Shown piece by piece: positions 46,257 to 55,249 of a DNA stretch of 64,000 nt. Each line of letters opens with the position of its first letter. Positions within the stretch are counted from its first letter, which is position 1. The notes beneath the pieces were generated by a model that worked only from the letters and a program-made list of their open reading frames with translations, was not told the origin of the DNA and ran no database searches. A program made the translations under genes and the position numbers. Origin of the DNA: an uncultured Granulosicoccaceae bacterium (lineage in GTDB: Bacteria > Pseudomonadota > Gammaproteobacteria > Granulosicoccales > Granulosicoccaceae); contig CALISD010000120.1 of NCBI GenBank assembly GCA_938041955.1, positions 1 to 64,000 of the forward strand. The letters run 5' to 3'.

Positions 46257-46994
46257 TCAACCAGCGACCCATTGTTTAGCCGACAGCATCGACCGATCAT
46301 AGTGGAAAGCCATTTGATCTTCTGTGTAGCGATATTCCTGCGCAATCGGGCATGCCAGTCTTGCCAGACAAGTGCTGGCACAGCTGGACAGCGACTCACA
46401 TCGATACGTCACACAGGCACTCATATTCGGTGATTGTGAAACCCCCAAGGCATCTGCCGGGCATGCAGACAAACACGGCGTGTCGCGACAACTTAAACAA
46501 GGCGATTCATTTTCAGGCAATGCAATATCATTAACGGTCAAATCTGACTGATCAATCTCAACATCGATCGTCACCACCGCCCGGTAAGCGAACCACAAGC
46601 CGTGACGCGAATTAATGCCTATGCCGAGCGGCGATGGACCATGCCATCCGGCTAAACCACCGAGAACTTGAAGCGGCAGATTCACATCCGGGTTGTTGGG
46701 GAAAAGCAATTGCCAACTCTGAACCGGCCATGTCGCTGACAACAGCCGATTAACGCTGTCGGCTGAGTATTGATCGACAGGATGATCCTGCGCGAAGTAG
46801 CGCTCCGGCATCAGTTCCCACATCAGAGGGCCGCTGTTACCTATCAGCAATAAACCCCTGGCATTTGCTGGCAGAATGAGATCCGGCACTGAGGCAGCGA
46901 GTGTTTTGGCATTAAAAGCGCTGAACAGATTCAGACCTAGAGCATCGAACCCGGCCTTCAAATGATTCAAATTAACGGTTTGAGAGTGACTCAT
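46257..46994 (-). CDS. Ferredoxin-type Fe-S protein, QueG-like, unknown function
   Basis: The 245-aa protein has an N-terminal domain of about 165 residues and a C-terminal cysteine-rich part. One complete [4Fe-4S] motif is present: CLSCRDTPCLSACPADAL near 171–188. Further cysteines follow (ACVTYRCESLSSCASTCLARLACP), which may bind a second cluster of non-standard spacing. The layout resembles epoxyqueuosine reductase fragments (QueG), but the cobalamin-binding domain is not recognisable. It is divergent from rpmB. Confidence 0.65.
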   Translation of the reverse strand: MSHSQTVNLNHLKAGFDALGLNLFSAFNAKTLAASVPDLILPANARGLLLIGNSGPLMWELMPERYFAQDHPVDQYSADSVNRLLSATWPVQSWQLLFPNNPDVNLPLQVLGGLAGWHGPSPLGIGINSRHGLWFAYRAVVTIDVEIDQSDLTVNDIALPENESPCLSCRDTPCLSACPADALGVSQSPNMSACVTYRCESLSSCASTCLARLACPIAQEYRYTEDQMAFHYDRSMLSAKQWVAG

Positions 46995-47027
46995 ATCAAC
47001 TTAATGTGGTCCAACAACGAAATAGTA

Positions 47028-47057
47028 TTGGCAATAACAGCAAATCCTTCATATAAT
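47028..47057 (+). promoter_or_regulatory. Sigma-70 promoter of rpmB–rpmG
   Basis: TTGGCA at 47028–47033 and a perfect TATAAT at 47052–47057 are spaced 18 bases apart. The rpmB ATG at 47099 is 41 bases downstream of the -10 box, with a GCGGAG ribosome site in front. This is the best promoter seen by eye in the window. Confidence 0.75.
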
Positions 47058-47098
47058 AAGGGGTTCTGTGTATCAATTGTAAGTGCGGAGCAAAGCAC

Positions 47099-47335
47099 AT
47101 GTCTCGAATCTGTCAGGTGACCGGCAAACGCCCGATGAGTGGGAATAACGTCTCTCACGCTAAAAATAGAACCAGAAGGCGGTTTCTTCCGAATCTTCAC
47201 ACCCACAAATTCTGGGTTGAAGCTGAGAAACGCTTTGTAAAGCTGCGCGTGTCATCAAAAGGCATGAGAATTATTGACAAAAAAGGCATCGACGACGTGC
47301 TGAAAGAATTGCGGACTCGCGGCGAAAAAGTCTAG
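47099..47335 (+). CDS. rpmB: 50S ribosomal protein L28
   Basis: L28 binds 23S rRNA in the large subunit. The 78-aa protein matches the bacterial form: [25 protein letters not shown] is the family N-terminus, then the basic [14 protein letters not shown] and the C-terminal [20 protein letters not shown]. It has no zinc-binding cysteine pairs. It is followed 64 bases later by rpmG, as in E. coli. Confidence 0.98.
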   Translation: MSRICQVTGKRPMSGNNVSHAKNRTRRRFLPNLHTHKFWVEAEKRFVKLRVSSKGMRIIDKKGIDDVLKELRTRGEKV

Positions 47336-47399
47336 TTTGCCTGGTAGTATCCGTTATATCCCATACGTTAGGTCGTAAACGAAGCCCAAGGAGCGAAGC

Positions 47400-47555
47400 A
47401 TGAGAGACAAAATTAAATTGGTGTCCAGCGCCGGTACAGGCCATTTCTACACCACCACTAAAAACAAACGCACCATGACCGAAAAGATGGAAATTAAAAA
47501 ATTCGATCCCGTCGTTCGAAAGCATGTTGCTTATAAAGAAGCCAAAATTAAGTAA
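47400..47555 (+). CDS. rpmG: 50S ribosomal protein L33
   Basis: This 51-aa gene is easy to miss because of its size. The translation begins [20 protein letters not shown] and ends VAYKEAKIK, matching the gammaproteobacterial zinc-free L33 (no CxxC). A GGAG ribosome site sits just before the ATG. A strong terminator follows 28 bases after the stop, which closes the rpmB–rpmG operon. Confidence 0.98.
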   Translation: MRDKIKLVSSAGTGHFYTTTKNKRTMTEKMEIKKFDPVVRKHVAYKEAKIK

Positions 47556-47583
47556 ATTTGCTTCCATAGTAAGATCATCTGAA

Positions 47584-47607
47584 AAGCCCGGTTCGCCGGG
47601 CTTTTTT
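47584..47607 (+). terminator. Rho-independent terminator after rpmG
   Basis: AAGCCCGG pairs with CCGGGCTT around a TTCG tetraloop, followed directly by a T-run (TTTTTT). This is a textbook intrinsic terminator. Confidence 0.93.
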
Positions 47608-47816
47608 GTGCCCGCTTGTAAAACCAGCTCGCCGAAGCCCTACTCTCCACTTCCTCCACAACAAAAAAACGCAGATAACACCCCATATCTGCCAACTATC
47701 GTCTATAAAGTCAGGTTAACAAGTTTCGAGATATCCGGCAGCCAGCGAGCCAGGAATCAGCTCCGATCAGGCCTGAGAGAATAGAGTGGATAATACAACT
47801 ACAATTCTGCGGTCTT

Positions 47817-48935
47817 ATGAAGACTGACGCTCAAGAACTCACAACGCCAAAAATAACCCGGAAGAGCTACCAATCGGGCAAAGCCGGCAACAATGCGGTT
47901 GCGTGGACCGAAAGTTCATCTGACTGGAACACACCGGCGCGGGCTGAGCAGAAACAGCAATCACCGGCCCCTATTGCCATGCACGCTGAAGATCTTTCTC
48001 TGCGTTATGGCCCTAATCAGATACTCGCGGGCATCACCTTTACCTTATATTGCGGTGACACCCTGGGACTATTAGGTCTCAACGGGGCGGGGAAATCGAC
48101 ATTGCTGAAAGCCTTGTCCGGCGCAATGGCACCTGACGGTGGCACGGTACAAATCGGTGACAACGAGCTGTATCAAAACCCGCTGGCGGCCCGTATGGAT
48201 ATTGGCTATGCACCAGATAAGCCGGCCATTTATCCTGAATTTCGAGTCATCGAGTTTCTCAAGTTCATCGCCACCATGCGGCGAATTCCAAAATCGCAAA
48301 TCAAAGGTGCGATCGAAAAAGTTATTGAGCGATGTAACTTAGGGGATGTCAGGCAAAGGGTGATTGGCAATCTGTCCAGCGGTTATCAGCAGCGAGTTAA
48401 TCTTGCCCAGGCCATCATTCACACACCAAGAGTGCTTATCCTTGATGAGCCTGCCACCGGGCTCGATCCGGTACAGCTCATAGAAATGCGCGACCTAGTG
48501 AGCACGCTGAGCCCGGATCAAGCCACCATATTTTCGTCACATAGCCTGTCCGAGGTCAATGCCGTCTGCAATCGTGTGTTGTTGGTCCATTCCGGCCACA
48601 GCATTTTAGATTCATCAATCGATCTGTTGTCGAATAGCAATAACTCCACCTTCGATCTGAAACTTGAGGGGTGCAACGATTCAGAAATTGCCGCACTACC
48701 AGGACTGGTAGCCGCCTGCCGTATCAAATCCAATCACTGGATGGTCACCGGCACTTCTATGACAGCTGCACATCTTAAAGCCATGCTCGCTTCGCGCGGT
48801 CAGAAAATCGTGACTATGACTAAAACTGAAAATTATCTCGACACCCTGTTTCGTCAACTTGGCTCCACAGAGAAGCCGGCTCAGGAACAGTCTGGAGAAT
48901 CTCATCACGACGTCAGTAACGGTGTTAGCCCGTGA
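47817..48935 (+). CDS. ABC transporter ATPase of a Gld-type exporter
   Basis: This is the ATPase of an ABC-2-type system like GldA. All motifs are intact: Walker A GLNGAGKST (about 94–102), signature LSSGYQQRV, Walker B LILDEPATGLDP and H-loop SSHSLSE. The first 45 residues are polar, low in hydrophobics and absent in typical GldA, so this copy has an N-terminal extension. The ATG at 47817 has no strong ribosome site. It overlaps the permease gene by four bases (GTGA). Together with three downstream genes it forms the conserved GldA–permease–GldG–DUF4340 unit found in many non-gliding proteobacteria. Confidence 0.9.
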   Translation: MKTDAQELTTPKITRKSYQSGKAGNNAVAWTESSSDWNTPARAEQKQQSPAPIAMHAEDLSLRYGPNQILAGITFTLYCGDTLGLLGLNGAGKSTLLKALSGAMAPDGGTVQIGDNELYQNPLAARMDIGYAPDKPAIYPEFRVIEFLKFIATMRRIPKSQIKGAIEKVIERCNLGDVRQRVIGNLSSGYQQRVNLAQAIIHTPRVLILDEPATGLDPVQLIEMRDLVSTLSPDQATIFSSHSLSEVNAVCNRVLLVHSGHSILDSSIDLLSNSNNSTFDLKLEGCNDSEIAALPGLVAACRIKSNHWMVTGTSMTAAHLKAMLASRGQKIVTMTKTENYLDTLFRQLGSTEKPAQEQSGESHHDVSNGVSP

Positions 48936-49678
48936 CCACACAAATAGCACTGCACGAACTCAGAGTCATGTTACGGTCCCCGTTCGCCTGGCTGGCAGCC
49001 GGATTACTTCAACTGCTGTTTGGCTGGCTATTTTTATCAGCGGTGGAACGATACATCGGACTGCAAGCAGTTGCGACTCAACAGGTATCAGAAAGTGGCT
49101 TATCGAGCTACCTCATCGTGCACTTCCTGGCACCTGTCAGCATCATTTTTATGGTTGCTACACCGCTGTTATGTATGCACCTTATTGCCGGTGACAAACA
49201 AGCCAATCGCTACAACCTGCTTTTAAGCCTGCCCCTGAGTGCCGCACAATTTGTGGTGGGAAAGTTCATTGGGGCAACCGTTTTTCAGTACTTAATCGTT
49301 GCCCTCAGCACACTGCTACTTGCGATTCTATCGTTCAATATAGACCTTGATATCACACACTTGCTTACCGCTGGAGCGGGATTATTATTGTTCATTGCTA
49401 CAATAACCGCATTAACACTATTCTACTCATCACTTTCGAACCGCCCCATACTGGCCGCCTTTGCAAGTTTTGTCACAATGGCACTACTGTGGTTAGCAGC
49501 GGCCACTTCAGGGAATGGCTTGCTTCAGTTCGCCTCTCCTTCGGCACATTTACACAGCTTCATGCAAGGCTTACTAGACTCAAGAGACGTAATTTACTTC
49601 GTTGCTATCACGGGCATTCTACTTACCCTTGGCGTATGGCGATTTGATGCACAACGGGTACGAGGGGCATCACTGTGA
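48932..49678 (+). CDS. ABC-2 type permease of the Gld-type exporter
   Basis: The 248-aa inner-membrane protein has six hydrophobic spans and the family-typical N-terminus ALHELRVMLRSPFAWLAAG. The start is GTG at 48932 inside the ATPase gene's stop. The segments LLCMHLIAGDKQANRYNLLLSLPLSAAQFVVGKF resemble the GldF permease. It pairs with the upstream ATPase; the substrate is unknown. Confidence 0.88.
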   Translation: MTTQIALHELRVMLRSPFAWLAAGLLQLLFGWLFLSAVERYIGLQAVATQQVSESGLSSYLIVHFLAPVSIIFMVATPLLCMHLIAGDKQANRYNLLLSLPLSAAQFVVGKFIGATVFQYLIVALSTLLLAILSFNIDLDITHLLTAGAGLLLFIATITALTLFYSSLSNRPILAAFASFVTMALLWLAAATSGNGLLQFASPSAHLHSFMQGLLDSRDVIYFVAITGILLTLGVWRFDAQRVRGASL

Positions 49679-51051
49679 AGCATGATGCAAAAGGCGCTGG
49701 CAAAGACAGCCCAAAGCACATTTCAGCGGGTGCACTAATGTCACCGGCATTATTGCGTACCGGCTTAATTGTCATTTGTTTTGCCATGGCGATTGCCCTC
49801 GGCAATCGCCTCTATGCCCACAAAGATATGACAGAATTGTCGCACCATACTCTCAACCCGCAATCCATCGCATCCGTTGAGTTGCTCGCCGACCCACTAG
49901 AAGTAGAAGTATTCATTAATCCTCATGACCCGCAAAGTGAAGCAGTGACCGATCTGCTTGGTAAATTTCAGGCACATAAAAAAAACTTAAACGTCACGCT
50001 CACTGATCCGGCGCTTGATCCAACACGTATGCGCTCACTTAATGTGGCGGCGGGTGGAGAGATTTTTCTACACTACCAAAACCGTACTCAACGGCTAACA
50101 CAGCTATCAGAACAATCACTCACACTTGCTATGCAACGACTCGTAAGAGCCGACACCAGACGAGTAATATTTACAGTAGGCCATGGTGAACGCACCATCG
50201 ACGGTGACACCAATGCCGACTTAAGTTTATTCGCACAGCAGTTAGCAGACTCAGGCTTTGAACTTGACACCATCAACATCAGCGAACAAACAGCATTAGA
50301 CGCCAATTCCGGAACACTGGTTATTGCAGGCCCGATGCGTCGCTTCCTGGCCAACGAAGTCGTGCTACTACTAGAATATATCTCCAATGGCGGAAACCTG
50401 ATTTGGCTAACAGAACCTGCCAGTGACGACGGGCTCGATGCGGTAGCGGTAGAACTTGGTATTGAACGTCTACCCGGCGTCGTCATCGATGTTGCTGCAC
50501 AGCAATTACAGGTAGAACGACCGGACTTCGCGATCGTCAATGAATACTCAAGACATCCGGCAACAGAAGGATTTACCACCGTCACTCTCTTTCCGCAAGC
50601 AACTGGACTCGACGTACAGCCAGATCGCGAGTGGCAAGTGTCGGCCCTGGTGCAGTCGGGCAAGCAGGCGTGGACTGAAACTGGAGCACTTAACGGTAAA
50701 GTCGCATTTGGAGATGATCCGCGTGAAGTGAGTGGCCCCTTTCCACTGGTGTTTGCACTGGAACGCGACAAAGCAAATAAACAACAACGCGTAATCGTGT
50801 CAGGCGATGGAGATTTTCTTGCCGATGCATGGGTAGGCAATGGGGGCAATCGCGATCTTGGCAACAGATTGTTTAACTGGAGCGCTGACGACAACGCAAT
50901 GATTGGCATTAGCGCACCAACACGAGCTGATGCACAGTTGAACTTGTCCCGAGTAAGCATGTTCTCACTCGCGGGCGTTGCTTTGTTATTACTTCCCGGC
51001 TTGATGTTTTCTGCCGCCACGGGTGTTTGGTACAGGCGGCAACATGGATGA
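49675..51051 (+). CDS. GldG-like auxiliary protein of ABC exporter
   Basis: The 458-aa protein starts at a GTG (49675), overlapping the permease stop. A membrane span near 25–40 precedes a large periplasmic region with the GldG-like signature SVELLADPLEVEVFINPHDPQSEAV, then GHGERTIDGDTNADLSLFAQQL and FLANEVVLLLEYISNGGNLIWLTEPAS. A C-terminal span (SLAGVALLLLPGLMFSAATGVW) closes it. The role is to assemble with the ABC-2 permease; no substrate is known outside gliding bacteria. Confidence 0.85.
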   Translation: MKHDAKGAGKDSPKHISAGALMSPALLRTGLIVICFAMAIALGNRLYAHKDMTELSHHTLNPQSIASVELLADPLEVEVFINPHDPQSEAVTDLLGKFQAHKKNLNVTLTDPALDPTRMRSLNVAAGGEIFLHYQNRTQRLTQLSEQSLTLAMQRLVRADTRRVIFTVGHGERTIDGDTNADLSLFAQQLADSGFELDTINISEQTALDANSGTLVIAGPMRRFLANEVVLLLEYISNGGNLIWLTEPASDDGLDAVAVELGIERLPGVVIDVAAQQLQVERPDFAIVNEYSRHPATEGFTTVTLFPQATGLDVQPDREWQVSALVQSGKQAWTETGALNGKVAFGDDPREVSGPFPLVFALERDKANKQQRVIVSGDGDFLADAWVGNGGNRDLGNRLFNWSADDNAMIGISAPTRADAQLNLSRVSMFSLAGVALLLLPGLMFSAATGVWYRRQHG

Positions 51052-51829
51052 TTCAATCTCAGGCGGGGTAAAAATCTCTAACGTTGCCCTGTTAGTGCTT
51101 ATTGCAGCGCTTGGCGCAGGTATCCTGCTTGACGGGCAGGTGTACAACAAGCCAACCCCGATGCAAACGATCTACCCACTCAACAGCGCAACCTCGATTG
51201 AAGTTCATTTTGACAATCAATTGATACTGGGATTTGAAAAGAAAGACCAGCAACAATGGCTGCAATCAACACCGATAGCCGCACCGGCACAACAGCAGCG
51301 TGTACAGGTACTGTTAGATACCAACAAACATGGTCAGCGCTACTACCCAAGCTCAGCACTTCCAACTGAAGATATATTTAAAGAACCGATCACACTAAAA
51401 TTAGACAAGGCGACGTATGAATTCGGTAGCGTTGAGCCAGTCAGCAAGTTGCGCTATGTTCGTGCCAACGACCGCATCTACTTACAACCGGACTCTGTTA
51501 TTCCCCTACTAAGCGCCGCCAGCAATGCGTTTATAGATCTTAAAGTCACAGCGCAGGTTCAGTCTATCAAGATAGGTGATACCCCACTGGCACAAGCGGA
51601 TCTCTGGTCAAACCTGACCGCAATTGATGTTACACCCAAAAAACCAAAACTGCCCGGCACAGGGATCAATGTTAATCTGGTTCAAAACAGCAAACCGCTC
51701 AGACTGACCGCAGTACACACTGACAATGGCTATGTGATTAGCAGCGAGAACGGCTTTGACTACACGCTTAGCGCACAGGCGGCAAAATCACTGGGCCTCG
51801 ACAATCTACCAGTTTCAAGTAACCCCTGA
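51044..51829 (+). CDS. DUF4340 protein of the Gld-type exporter
   Basis: From the ATG at 51044 (AGGCGGC in front) the product is 261 aa. It begins with a membrane anchor (ISNVALLVLIAALGAGILLDGQ) and continues as a beta-rich periplasmic domain typical of DUF4340. The C-terminal LTAVHTDNGYVISSENGFDYTLSAQAAKSLG is also family-like. It overlaps the GldG gene by eight bases, so the four genes form one operon. Confidence 0.85.
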   Translation: MDDSISGGVKISNVALLVLIAALGAGILLDGQVYNKPTPMQTIYPLNSATSIEVHFDNQLILGFEKKDQQQWLQSTPIAAPAQQQRVQVLLDTNKHGQRYYPSSALPTEDIFKEPITLKLDKATYEFGSVEPVSKLRYVRANDRIYLQPDSVIPLLSAASNAFIDLKVTAQVQSIKIGDTPLAQADLWSNLTAIDVTPKKPKLPGTGINVNLVQNSKPLRLTAVHTDNGYVISSENGFDYTLSAQAAKSLGLDNLPVSSNP

Positions 51830-51888
51830 TCAGCTCACAAATGGTATCCTCGGCACTCACCTATTAGATTGCCGCAACAAGCTCTCAC

Positions 51889-52701
51889 ATGCCTGAACTA
51901 CCAGAAGTCGAGACCACCCTGCGTGGGATTTCACCCTATCTATTAAACAAACACATTAAATCAGTGAGGGTTCGCCAACGCCAGTTGCGCTGGCCGGTAC
52001 CAGCGGCTTTATCAAAAACAAGAGACCTTAAAGTGACCGCCCTGCAGCGCCGGGGAAAGTATATCGTCGCACAAACACCTGCGGGCTCTATCATCATCCA
52101 TCTGGGTATGTCAGGCAGTTTAAGAATTCAGGACAAACCATTTGAATTGCGCAAACACGATCACGTGATATTTGATCTGGGTGAGAACGTATTTCTGGTT
52201 TATCACGATCCACGGCGCTTTGGCAGCATTTTGTGGACAACCGAACCCGCAGCGCTCCACCCACTATTAAGCAAGCTTGGGCCCGAACCTTTAAGTGATG
52301 ACTTCAATGGTGCACTACTTTTTAAGCAATCACGTAAAAAGAAGGTGGCGGTTAAACATTTTATAATGAACAGCCACATCGTAGTCGGGGTAGGCAATAT
52401 TTATGCGAGTGAATCACTGTTTCACTCTGGTATCAGGCCCGGTAAAGCCGCAGGAAGAGTAACCGCAACAGCTTATGATCAGCTGGCTGACAATATAAAA
52501 ACCGTCCTCAGTGAATCGATAAAATCGGGCGGCACGACACTTCAAGATTTTGTTAACGCAAAAGGCGAACCCGGATACTTTCAGCAAACGCTTAACGTCT
52601 ATGGCCGGGAAGGTAAAGCTTGCCGCCAATGTGGCAACACCATTAAGCAACGTACGATAGGACAACGTTCAACGTTTTATTGTGCCACCTGCCAAAGCTG
52701 A
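51889..52701 (+). CDS. mutM: Formamidopyrimidine-DNA glycosylase
   Basis: MutM excises 8-oxoguanine and formamidopyrimidines and cuts the AP site. The product is 270 aa. The catalytic MPELPEVETTLRG carries Pro2 and Glu3, and Lys58 lies in LQRRGKYIVAQT. The helix-two-turns-helix region includes GVGNIYASESLFHSGI. The C-terminal zinc finger is CRQCGNTIKQRTIGQRSTFYCATC. It starts the mutM–yfhL–coaD–rsmD neighbourhood and is convergent with yfhL. Confidence 0.97.
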   Translation: MPELPEVETTLRGISPYLLNKHIKSVRVRQRQLRWPVPAALSKTRDLKVTALQRRGKYIVAQTPAGSIIIHLGMSGSLRIQDKPFELRKHDHVIFDLGENVFLVYHDPRRFGSILWTTEPAALHPLLSKLGPEPLSDDFNGALLFKQSRKKKVAVKHFIMNSHIVVGVGNIYASESLFHSGIRPGKAAGRVTATAYDQLADNIKTVLSESIKSGGTTLQDFVNAKGEPGYFQQTLNVYGREGKACRQCGNTIKQRTIGQRSTFYCATCQS

Positions 52702-52713
52702 ATCAGCGGACAT

Positions 52714-52995
<282 letters not shown>

Positions 52996-53009
52996 CTATT
53001 CTATGATCA

Positions 53010-53504
53010 TTAGTTATTATTGCGTTCTTTCAGGGCCGCCTCAACCAGCGGGTGCACAAACTGCGATACATCCCCGCCCAGCGCAGCGATTTCACGCACA
53101 ATGCTGGATGAAACAAACGTATATTGACTCGCAGCAGCGACAAACACTGTTTCTATATCGGGCTCCATCTGACGATTGAGATTAGCTAACTGCACTTCAT
53201 ACTCGAAGTCAGAAACAGCACGCAAACCGCGCACAATCACCGATGCTTCTTTGGCTTTAACAAATTCGACCAGCAACCCGCTAAAAGTCTCTATGCGCAC
53301 GTTTTTATAGTCAGACAATACCTCTTTCGCCATGTCACAACGATGCTGTAAATCAAAATGCGGTTGCTTACCAGGACTGGCGGCGACCGCGATGATCAGG
53401 TGATCAAACATTTTGGCCGCGCGACTGGCCACATCAATGTGGCCGAGCGTGACCGGATCAAATGTGCCTGGGTAAATGGCGGTGATATCCAATATGATTC
53501 CCAT
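53010..53504 (-). CDS. coaD: Phosphopantetheine adenylyltransferase
   Basis: CoaD forms dephospho-CoA from 4'-phosphopantetheine and ATP. The product is 164 aa. The nucleotidyltransferase motif appears as YPGTFDPVTLGHIDV (T/HxGH), and the second motif ISSSIVREIA is seen as VSSSIVREIA. The start ATG at 53504 gives a short extension before AIYPG. It is followed by the ferredoxin gene on the same strand. Confidence 0.96.
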   Translation of the reverse strand: MGIILDITAIYPGTFDPVTLGHIDVASRAAKMFDHLIIAVAASPGKQPHFDLQHRCDMAKEVLSDYKNVRIETFSGLLVEFVKAKEASVIVRGLRAVSDFEYEVQLANLNRQMEPDIETVFVAAASQYTFVSSSIVREIAALGGDVSQFVHPLVEAALKERNNN

Positions 53505-53539
53505 TGCGTAGTGTTAGTGGGATCATCATTGCATGGCCG

Positions 53540-54127
53540 TCAATCTGTCGCAATCACTCGATACAACTGCGCCCTCACCTGACCTGCCACTTTATCCCGG
53601 TGCAGCTGCCAGTGTCCGGGCAAATCAAGCGTCTCGTGGCTCTTATCAATTTCGACGTAAACATGAGCTGAAGCGCTTAGCAACTGATGATGCTCGACCA
53701 CATCAATGCTCGCCTGATGCAGGTTTTCTGCAAAAGGCGGGTCGATAAATACCAGGTCAAATCCGGCGTCAGACAAGGCCGGGCTTCGATACGCAGCGGG
53801 CAGCGTGGCATCCCCAGCCACAATTTCAACGTTTTCAAAGTTCACGCGCTGAGCGTTTTCCCGGAGCATGCCAACGGCTGCGCGGTTTTTCTCCAGCAAA
53901 ACCACCTGTTCTGCGCCTCTTGAGGCAGCCTCAAAACCGAGCGCACCGCTACCAGCATACATATCCAGACAACGACAGCCCACAATGGAGTCCTGCAGCC
54001 AGGCAAACAACATTTCCCTGATGCGATCACCAGTCGGTCGCAGCCCCGGAGCCTCAGTCACGCGTATTTTGCTGCCCCGCTTAGAGCCGGAAATTATACG
54101 AACATCGCCACGCTGTTTTATACTCAT
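53540..54127 (-). CDS. rsmD: 16S rRNA m2G966 methyltransferase
   Basis: RsmD methylates guanine 966 of 16S rRNA using SAM. The 195-aa protein has the family start RIISGSKRGSKIRVTE, the stretch LRPTGDRIREMLFAWL, the SAM loop DMYAGSGALGFEAASRGA, and the catalytic motif FIDPPF (xDPPF type). It is divergent from ftsY and 35 bases upstream of coaD. Confidence 0.95.
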   Translation of the reverse strand: MSIKQRGDVRIISGSKRGSKIRVTEAPGLRPTGDRIREMLFAWLQDSIVGCRCLDMYAGSGALGFEAASRGAEQVVLLEKNRAAVGMLRENAQRVNFENVEIVAGDATLPAAYRSPALSDAGFDLVFIDPPFAENLHQASIDVVEHHQLLSASAHVYVEIDKSHETLDLPGHWQLHRDKVAGQVRAQLYRVIATD

Positions 54128-54174
54128 ATAAACATAATATCACCGACAATTCTCGCGACTGCTAAAATCACCTG

Positions 54175-55239
54175 ATGGGCCTATTCAGTTTTCTCAAAAA
54201 AAAGCCGTCCACCGATGTTCCCGGTGAAATCAATGACGGATCGCGTGATGCACAAAGTGTCAACGCAGAAACCACACCCGACATCTCACAAGATGAAGTC
54301 GATCGGCTGGACGCAAAGCTTGCCAAGTCTCGCAAGCGATTCACCAGCGGTTTACTCGATTTCTTTAGTGGCAGAAAGGTCGATGATGATCTGCTGGATG
54401 ACCTGGAAGCGCAGCTGGTCATGAGTGATGTCAGTGTGAAGACAGCGAACAAAATTATTGACTCGGTTCGAACTGCGGCCAAAAACAACCCATCAGACCT
54501 GCAAGCAATCTTACGCCAAGAGCTCACTCAGCTATTAACTCCCTGCCAGCAGCCTCTGGAAATACCTGATAACGAAACACCCTTTGTTTTACTCGTCGTG
54601 GGAGTAAATGGCGCAGGTAAAACCACCACCATAGGCAAAATTGCAAGGCAACTACAAAACGGCGGTAAAACCGTGATGTTGGCTGCAGGCGACACTTTTA
54701 GAGCAGCAGCGGTGGAACAACTGAAAACCTGGGGCGAACGCAACAATGTGCCTGTAGTAGCACAGGGGGATGGCGCAGATTCCGCATCGGTCATTTTTGA
54801 TGCACTGCAGTCAGCCAAAGCACGGGGCATAGACGTGCTGATTGCCGACACCGCCGGACGCCTGCACACACAACACGGGTTAATGGATGAACTAGGCAAA
54901 GTCAGCAGGGTAATAAAAAAGCTCGATCCATCAGCACCTCACGAAACACTTCTGGTATTGGATGGCACGACAGGTCAGAACGCCTTGAATCAAGCCCGGG
55001 AGTTTGGCAATTCGGTTGAAGTCAGTGGACTAGTCGTGACCAAGCTCGACGGCACTGCCAAAGGCGGGGTTCTATTTACCTTGGCAGACGAGCTCAATTT
55101 GCCGATTCGTTTTATTGGCGTCGGTGAGGGTATTTACGATTTGCGTGTATTTGACGCCCCGGATTTCGTAAACGCCCTGCTCGGCAATTATTCACCAGAC
55201 GGAAGTATCACGCCCACAGATGCGACTGGTCAGCTGTAG
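54175..55239 (+). CDS. ftsY: Signal recognition particle receptor FtsY
   Basis: FtsY is the membrane-associated SRP GTPase that targets nascent inner-membrane proteins to SecYEG. The product is 354 aa with a short acidic N-domain (about 40 residues), much less than in E. coli (about 200). The G1 motif is GVNGAGKT (143–150), with DTFRAAA, DTAGRLHTQ, and TKLDGTAKGG as the other GTPase blocks. It leads the ftsY–ftsE–ftsX cluster; the gap to ftsE is ten bases. Confidence 0.97.
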   Translation: MGLFSFLKKKPSTDVPGEINDGSRDAQSVNAETTPDISQDEVDRLDAKLAKSRKRFTSGLLDFFSGRKVDDDLLDDLEAQLVMSDVSVKTANKIIDSVRTAAKNNPSDLQAILRQELTQLLTPCQQPLEIPDNETPFVLLVVGVNGAGKTTTIGKIARQLQNGGKTVMLAAGDTFRAAAVEQLKTWGERNNVPVVAQGDGADSASVIFDALQSAKARGIDVLIADTAGRLHTQHGLMDELGKVSRVIKKLDPSAPHETLLVLDGTTGQNALNQAREFGNSVEVSGLVVTKLDGTAKGGVLFTLADELNLPIRFIGVGEGIYDLRVFDAPDFVNALLGNYSPDGSITPTDATGQL

Positions 55240-55249
55240 AGAAAATCAG

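Noticed and set aside
50088-51056. A 322-codon frame on the minus strand antisense to the GldG-like gene
   Set aside because: It is rich in Ser, Pro, Arg and Cys with no domain pattern and mirrors the codon bias of the real plus-strand gene, which has clear family motifs and operon overlaps.
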